A DNA stretch of 64,000 nucleotides. It comes from Muscardinus avellanarius. Lineage: Eukaryota; Chordata; Mammalia; Rodentia; Gliridae. Numbering within the stretch: the first letter of the stretch is position 1; every line of letters begins with the position of its first letter. The position numbers were made by a program, and so were the translations under genes. This document shows positions 58,626 through 64,000 of the stretch, in pieces. A model generated the notes under the pieces. That model had not been told where the DNA came from, searched no databases, and worked only from the letters and a program-made list of their open reading frames with translations. The stretch lies in the NCBI GenBank assembly GCA_963383645.1, contig OY726566.1, positions 91,572,029-91,636,028 on the forward strand, in the 5' to 3' direction.

Positions 58626-58995
58626 CCATATACAGGAAATATCACAGAAAATAAAAAACCAGATGCTTTCCCTAATATGCAAAAACTAGGAAGAAATAGG
58701 TAATAGGAGGAGATCTAGTTGAAGAAAGGGCCCTATAGAGGAGCAATTAAGGTGACCAATCAGAAGGGATGGGATGGGGGATGATGGAATCTCTTTAAAA
58801 CTCATGTTGTACATAAACAAATGTATCAGAGTTAATCACTAAATCAAGCATGGGATGGAGGGAGGGGGAGGGAATGGGATGGGGATTGGATAAAGGCTAA
58901 TTGGATGATGTGTGTTTGTATATCCTCACAAGTCTAGTATTCCATTGTGATGTATGACTACAATGCACCAATAAAAAAAATATATATATATACAT
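58626..58995 (+). mobile_element. Young-type L1 3' end within the composite
   Basis: 'tccctaatatgcaaaaacta' matches the ORF2 end also seen at 48965. 'gaccaatcagaagggatggg', 'gctaattggatgatgtgtgt' and 'gactacaatgcaccaataaa' are the 3' UTR and terminus shared with the elements at 49603 and 54829. Confidence 0.9.
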
Positions 58996-59310
58996 TAAAA
59001 ATTAAACTAAAAAAATAACAAAATTCACATCTCTGTCAAATAAGATGGGATATTTTCTGAATGTATCTTGCCTGCATGAAATATCCATATTCCTACAAAT
59101 CACCTGCTTATTCTGCTTGATTGTCTTCATAATTCCCAACACTTATTTGAATTTGTATTGAATTAGTTTGGTTTTCTTTTTTGTTTTCAGAATGTTTTAC
59201 TAACATACCAGCTATGAGGACATGAAATTTGTCAGCCTTGTTGAAAGATTTGTCCTTAGCCCTTAAGACAATACCTAATTCAGCATATGCTCAAAATAAA
59301 TATTAAGCCA
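58996..59310. other. AT-rich sequence of unclear origin
   Basis: The end ('gtccttagcccttaagacaa', 'tgctcaaaataaatatt') is compatible with an L2 3' end. Otherwise nothing is recognised. Confidence 0.35.
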
Positions 59311-59311
59311 A

Positions 59312-59346
<35 letters not shown>
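59312..59346. repeat. (CA)n microsatellite
   Basis: About 17 CA units, directly before the resumption of the L1M text. Confidence 0.95.
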
Positions 59347-59348
<2 letters not shown>

Positions 59349-59480
59349 CACCATGTTGTATAATGACTACTGAAAATATTCCTGTCTTATGTCTTACTGA
59401 AATTTTGTATTCTTTGACTAACATATCCCTAGTCTCCCTTAACCCCACATCCTAGCCCCAGAAGCCACCCTGTTTTTCTG
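59346..59480 (-). mobile_element. L1M 3' UTR, continuation of 56800-57012
   Basis: 'agtcaccatgttgtataatg', 'tgaaattttgtattctttga' and 'ctaacatatccctagtctcc' are the expected next part of the antisense L1M 3' UTR after 57012. Confidence 0.75.
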
Positions 59481-60929
59481 TTTTTTTCTGTTTTTCTGAC
59501 CGTTTTTATATCCCAAATGTATGTGAATTGTTTAATCTATTTTGTTTATTTTATAGTCACTTTCTAGATAAATCTAGTATCTGGGACTCCTTCTATTTAT
59601 TGTTCCCCTCCTTACCCTATTCCACACTTTCTTGCTCTCTGAGTTCTTTATGTCAGACATTGCATGTAAACAACCAGCAGAGAATGAGGTCAATAGCCTC
59701 ACCCACGGACAAGGTGGTGCCCCTTCTATTCCATTGCTAGCATCTGGAACTGAGTCCATTAACATCAGATTCAAGCAGAGGCTGGCCTGTGCTGCAGCTT
59801 TGGTTGGCTCCTGTTCACTGCAGACTTCAGATGTTTTGAGCATGCTCTCAGCACCCTCCTTTCACAAGAGCTTGGAACCTGAGCCCTAGTAAAACTCAAG
59901 AAATCTTTTATACTCCACAGCCCTGCTGCCAGCTTGGGTTAGGTTTCCCACTCTCAGGCTTTTGCAACTTGAGTGAGCCCCCTCCACCCTTGTCCCTTGC
60001 TCCCTGTCTTGGGGGTGGGGTTCACTGCACTTGGTGGAGGGCCTGTGTTCCTTAAGGGACTTCTCTCAGCCCTCCTGTCCTGCCCAGCCTTGAGCAAACC
60101 ACTCTTTTGTACCTGGAGAAGATTCTCTTCATTCTCCTACATTGACCTTGGCCTTTGGTCTGTTACTCCTTCGCCCTTGATGAAGAGCTACGGTCAGGCA
60201 CTGGCACGTCGGCGACTGTAGACTAGCTCTGTGGCTCAGGCTTTAGGGGATTCTGATTTGTCTCTAGTTCACAGTCAGCCATAACACTGTAACAAATTTG
60301 AAGGGTATCTCTTTATTGGAGGCAGAATCCTCTTCTTCCTGCCACTTTTTCACAGATAGAAGTAGTCCTGGATCTCTTCTGTATCCTGGGAAGAGCTTGT
60401 CACTTTTTGAGATTTACTTCACTTAGGTTTCTTTGCGTCCTTAGCACTTGGATGGTTTTTAAACCATGATTTTGTGGCTTATCTAGCTACTTCTTATTGC
60501 TAGGGCAGTTTCAGTAGTCTCTCGTGGCTTTCTATATCTTAAGCAGACAGAGAGCCCCCAAGGAATTATTTTTAGATTTATGCTAATTTAATAGCAGGAA
60601 ATGGTACATCGTACCTTAGCGTTTAGTTTATATTTATTATTCCCTAGGAACCAAATGTCTTCTTAAGTCTTTGTTTGGTAATTACATTGCTTCTTTTGTG
60701 AGTATATTTTGCCCTTCTATATTTTAGAGTCTTAACTTTCTTTCTGGCCAATATTTAAGGGCTTAAGTATAAACTAGAGTGCCTCTTTGTTACATTTGCA
60801 AGAATATTTTTGTTTGCTGTTGCTCTTGTATTTTACAGTTTTTCTTTGTAGTCAAACTTGCGATCTTACTTGTTTTTTATTTCTTTTTACTCACATTGCC
60901 TCTAAGCCTCTAAAGTTCTTTCTCCTCTA
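59481..60929. other. Mostly unrecognised sequence
   Basis: The part 59640-60280 is less AT-rich than its surroundings, but shows no known repeat and no convincing exon. The short plus frames 59632-59889 and 59973-60221 match nothing I know. Confidence 0.3.
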
Positions 60930-61437
60930 GAGGTTTGGAGAATATTTGATTCCATGTCTTTCAGAGATTTTGAGGTTTAAAAAGAAAACATTTAACTCTT
61001 CCACCCAAGTGGAATTTATTTCAGTGCATAACATAAAGTGCAATTCTAAAATGATTCTTTCCTCAAATTGCATCTTAATTGCCCTGCCGCCATTCACTGG
61101 GTAGTCCTTTCTTTCCCTCATTGAGTCGCAATGAATCTTACATCTTTGTACATCATTGGGTCCATTTCAGTGCCATCTGTTCTATTGCAGTGATTGCTCT
61201 GTCTAGTCCTGGGCAGATACAGATGAATTTTTGAAACTGCAAAGCTAGGAGCTGACTTGTCGCAGCCTCTTCATGGCCCTAGAATCAGTTTCTCTCTGAA
61301 AGCATGTGAAGTCCATTGCTTAACTTTCACTTATTTATTTAATTATTTGGTGGTTTAATTCTTAAATCCTCAAGAGTAAAAGCTCTTATGAGGACTGTGA
61401 TTGTCCTTGACAGTGTGAAACTCCTTAAGAACAATAC

Positions 61438-61458
61438 CCCCCCCCCCAAAAAAAAAAT
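61438..61458. repeat. (C)n(A)n simple tract
   Basis: About 12 C followed by 9 A. Homopolymer length here is error-prone in sequencing. Confidence 0.9.
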
Positions 61459-61744
61459 CCTGCTCATTACTGGATACCACTTTGCTTCAACGTAAAGAGT
61501 TGAATGTAGCTACAAATGTGGTTTACATTTCTTCACTTTTGTATGAGATGGAGTGCTTTTTCACATGGTCATAGGTCATTTTTGTGTTGTTATTGGGTAT
61601 TTTTCTTTTCTTATTGACTCTAAAGAGCCCTTTTGCAACAAATAACTTGACCCCACTTTTATATGCTGCAAATAATTTAATTATTTGCTATTGATAATGT
61701 AAATATTATTTTTACACTATAATGGTTATTTTTGCCATAAATAC

Positions 61745-61940
61745 TGAGGCTACTGGAGATTGAATCCAGTCGCGTTCTACCTCTGAGCACCATACCCACC
61801 CCTTTTTATTTTTTGATTTTGAAACAGGCTCTTGCTGAGGGCCTAATAACATTGCTGAGGCTACCCTCAAACCTGCAATACTCCTATCTCTGCCTCCAAA
61901 GTACTGGGATTACAAGCATGCACCACTGTGTCAGGCTAAA
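61745..61940 (-). mobile_element. B1-dID-type SINE (old copy)
   Basis: 'ggctactggagattgaatcc', 'ctctgagcaccatacccacc', 'gatttgaaacaggctcttg'-like text and 'gcaccactgtgtcaggct' are present, with considerable divergence. Confidence 0.88.
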
Positions 61941-62225
61941 ATTTTTGTATTTTTGTAGAGTCAAATCTATTAACTTTTCTCATACAGCTTCTATATCTCT
62001 TTCAGTTCAATGTATTGGCATATCATACTTTACTTAACGCCAAAATTTATGAATATTTAAGCAGTTTTTAATTTTTTAAATTATCTCAAACAACACTTGC
62101 AGATACATATTCATATTCATTGTTGACTACTTCCTTTGGGCAAATTTTTTTAAAGTATAATTTAGGAGTCAAAAAGTATGAAAATTGAAAGCATTTGGTA
62201 GGCATTGCCATGTCAAGGCCACCAG

Positions 62226-62504
62226 TTTTAATATCTTTCATGTCCATTAATGCCTCACAACTGGAGAAATGGCTCTTCTCCCAGGATAGTGAGATGCCGG
62301 AGAAGAAAAGGACGGGGTGGCAAGGAACGTGAGACCCGTTGTGGAAGAGCACTTGAAGAGGACAGTGTAAGGGACTAATCACAGAGGCAAATTCAAATTA
62401 GCATTTTTTCCACTTAGCTTTTACTCCTCCTGGCATAGTTTGCTGTAGGGTGGGGGTGGAGATGAATTCGATTCTGGCCTTATAATTGGCTTTATATACA
62501 ATCA
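62226..62504. other. Unannotated sequence
   Basis: No feature is recognised here. Confidence 0.3.
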
Positions 62505-62925
62505 TGGTATTATAGTTAGATATAAAATGCTCCCCAAAGACTCATGTATTACTATTCGGGGTTGATATAGTTGAATCATGAAGGGTATAATCCCAGGAAC
62601 CCATCTCTTCATCCACACCCAGATAAATCCATTACAGTGGATTGTGGATGAAAAGATGGGTTCCTGGGGATGAGGGTCAGCCTTGGAGGTGGTTGTATAT
62701 GGTTCTTCCTTCCCACTCTCTTTCTTTTACAGCCTCCATCATGTGATGCCTGGAGGATGCCTGGAGCCGATGCCCTTTCCTTCTCTGCCCCTCTGGCTGC
62801 CATGCTGAGATAGATCCTCAGTTCTCAGTTTCACATAAAACCATAAGAAAACAAATATTTTTCCTCTAAATTATGTGGTCAAGTCTTTAGATTTTGGCTG
62901 TGAGAATGCTCACCAGAACATGGTG
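62505..62925 (+). mobile_element. MaLR-type LTR (ORR1/MST-like)
   Basis: 'aaatgctccccaaagactca', 'gaagggtataatcccaggaa', 'cctccatcatgtgatgcctg' and 'gtctttagattttggctgtg' fit a sense-oriented MaLR LTR. It is solitary and has no viral genes. Confidence 0.65.
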
Positions 62926-63414
62926 ATTTGTATCAGCAAGCAAGGAAAGACTCTTTCCTCTCCATTTTCCTGCTACATTTGAGCACACAGTCAGTATATT
63001 TTATACGTTCCCTCTATAATTTCCTGTAATCTGTTAAAACTGAATTGGAATGAGAGAAAAATTCTATATGCTTGGAGATAATGAATTTAGAATAAGTTGA
63101 AGTTCTCTCTTTTAAATATAAGTGGTAGGAGATTTTACAAGTCATAACTGTTGCTGCTAATTCTACCAAAGGTAAATTGCTTACTCCTTGCATACTTACA
63201 GCAGAGCACGAAGCCAGAATTTCTCTATTTTCAGAACTGAAATGAGTGTAGACAGTTTAGTTAAAATGACAGGGTAGCTGATTTGTCTGATGATTCCTTT
63301 TTATAAACTTAAAAGCTTACGTAATCTTACACCCAGAAACTCATTTCAGTAGATCAATCTTTCACATTTGTGTCAATACACACTCTTACTTATGCCCATG
63401 CCATCTTTCCAAAA
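62926..63414. other. Unannotated sequence
   Basis: No feature is recognised in this stretch. Confidence 0.3.
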
Positions 63415-63515
63415 AGACTAAATTCCTGTGCAATTGACCGTGATATGTTCCCAGTGCTGAGCACGTGCAGTGCTCAAATAGGTACTAAATAAATATTTGC
63501 CAAATCACCAAGTGT
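63415..63515 (+). mobile_element. L2 3' end fragment
   Basis: 'gttcccagtgctgagcacgt' and 'aataggtactaaataaatat' match the L2 3' terminus. Confidence 0.7.
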
Positions 63516-63699
63516 AGCCATGTGTTACTTCCTCTAGAAGTCTCGTATTTGTTGGTTGCTTAAAGTAGGAAGTTCTGATTGGATCTGACACTGCAGAACC
63601 TTTATGCAGTAAATAAGAACATTCATTTTATAGGAATGTATTGCAATGTGATGTCTCAGAGGCAGGCCACACACTGTTTACACAACCATTTGATGTTGC

Positions 63700-63880
63700 T
63701 GCCAAGAGCATTGCAGACCTTCTACTTAGCTCCTATGTGCTTTTAGGCAAATTCCTTAATAATTCTCAACCTCATTTAGACAATGGAGTTTAGAATTACC
63801 CCTACTTCCTATGGCTGTTGCTTTCATCCATAACAGAGTGCTTTAAGAATGATTAGGAGCACGAAGCACACAAGACCCTA
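63700..63880 (+). mobile_element. MIR SINE (diverged)
   Basis: 'ggcaaattccttaataattc', 'caacctcatttagacaatgg' and 'agaattacccctacttccta' give the MIR sense order. Confidence 0.65.
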
Positions 63881-64000
63881 TTCAGGGCCTGAATTTGTGA
63901 TCTATGTAACTTAAGACGGGTGCTGTGAAATAAGGTCCAGCTCGCTTTTTTGTTTAGTTTCAAGCTAGAGGATTCCTCTCTTTAAAAAGCCTTCTGGGGC

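Larger units (their letters stand above)
57348..58995 (+). mobile_element. Composite retroposon: monomers + 100-bp VNTR + L1 3' end
   Basis: In order come three diverged monomers of about 175 bp (57356-57838), a 100-bp tandem array (57839-58625), and then the last part of L1 (58626-58995) ending in acaatgcaccaataaaaa and A/T. L1 ORF1 and all but the last bases of ORF2 are missing. The layout recalls SVA-type or rabbit/rodent L1-derived composites: tandem promoter-like 5' part, GC-rich VNTR, and a 3' end that L1 reverse transcriptase would use. The alternative is an L1 with a monomeric 5' UTR that suffered an internal deletion. It is inserted in an old L1M fragment. I see no clear target duplication. 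Confidence 0.6.
60930..62225 (-). mobile_element. Old L1 ORF2 fragments, patchy
   Basis: 'cacccaagtggaatttattt', 'gccgccattcactgggtagt', 'ggtcataggtcatttttgtg', 'gtagagtcaaatctattaac' and 'ggagtcaaaaagtatgaaaa' are antisense L1 ORF2 landmarks. Divergence is high, and a SINE interrupts at 61745-61940. Confidence 0.6.

Noticed and set aside
57800..58682. Several repetitive open frames on the minus strand
   Set aside because: They are translations of the 100-bp GC-rich VNTR. The unit is not a multiple of three and the frames shift.

Overview
This is a vertebrate nuclear window, most likely from a rodent of the squirrel-related clade (squirrels, mountain beaver, dormice) or a near relative. The main clue is the commonest short repeat: a B1-like 7SL monomer ('gccgggcatggtggtgc', 'cccagtacttgggaggctgag') fused to an ID-like tRNA-derived tail ('ccccctgggttc', 'cccagtacc'). 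That is the B1-dID layout. I saw no Alu dimers and no mouse B2. The oldest layer is the usual placental one: MIR, L2, L1M, MER5A and MLT1/MaLR LTRs. The species cannot be fixed by reading alone.

I find no supportable functional protein-coding exon and no functional RNA gene. The open frames are short, are mostly produced by microsatellites and repeats, and lack the look of real proteins. The window is best read as intergenic or deep-intronic DNA. The one recognisable protein sequence outside transposons is a dead RACK1 retrocopy on the minus strand (50003-51094).

Layout. 1-14.7 kb: comparatively GC-rich, with only ancient repeats (MIR, MER5A, one MaLR LTR) and microsatellites, and no lineage-specific SINE that I could find. 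14.7-31 kb: AT-richer, with many B1-dID SINEs, an MLT1 LTR split by another LTR, L2 tails, and a nested SINE at 30 kb. 31-47 kb: L2, L1M fragments, several copies of one old repeat I do not name, a 26-bp minisatellite, a CpG- and TAAT-rich patch at 36.1-36.5 kb, and a young L1 tail at 41.9 kb. 47-64 kb: dominated by L1. A long, decayed antisense L1 is interrupted by a younger L1, which itself holds the RACK1 retrocopy and a SINE. Two L1 3' ends face each other at 47.9-49.3 kb.

The most unusual object lies at 57.0-59.0 kb. A CpG-rich segment with an A-rich tail is followed by three ~175-bp monomers, a regular 100-bp GC-rich tandem array of about eight units, and then the 3' end of the young L1 family with its A-rich tail and no L1 coding region between. 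This is either an SVA-like composite non-autonomous retroposon or an internally deleted L1 with a monomeric 5' UTR. It is the best candidate here for something undescribed.
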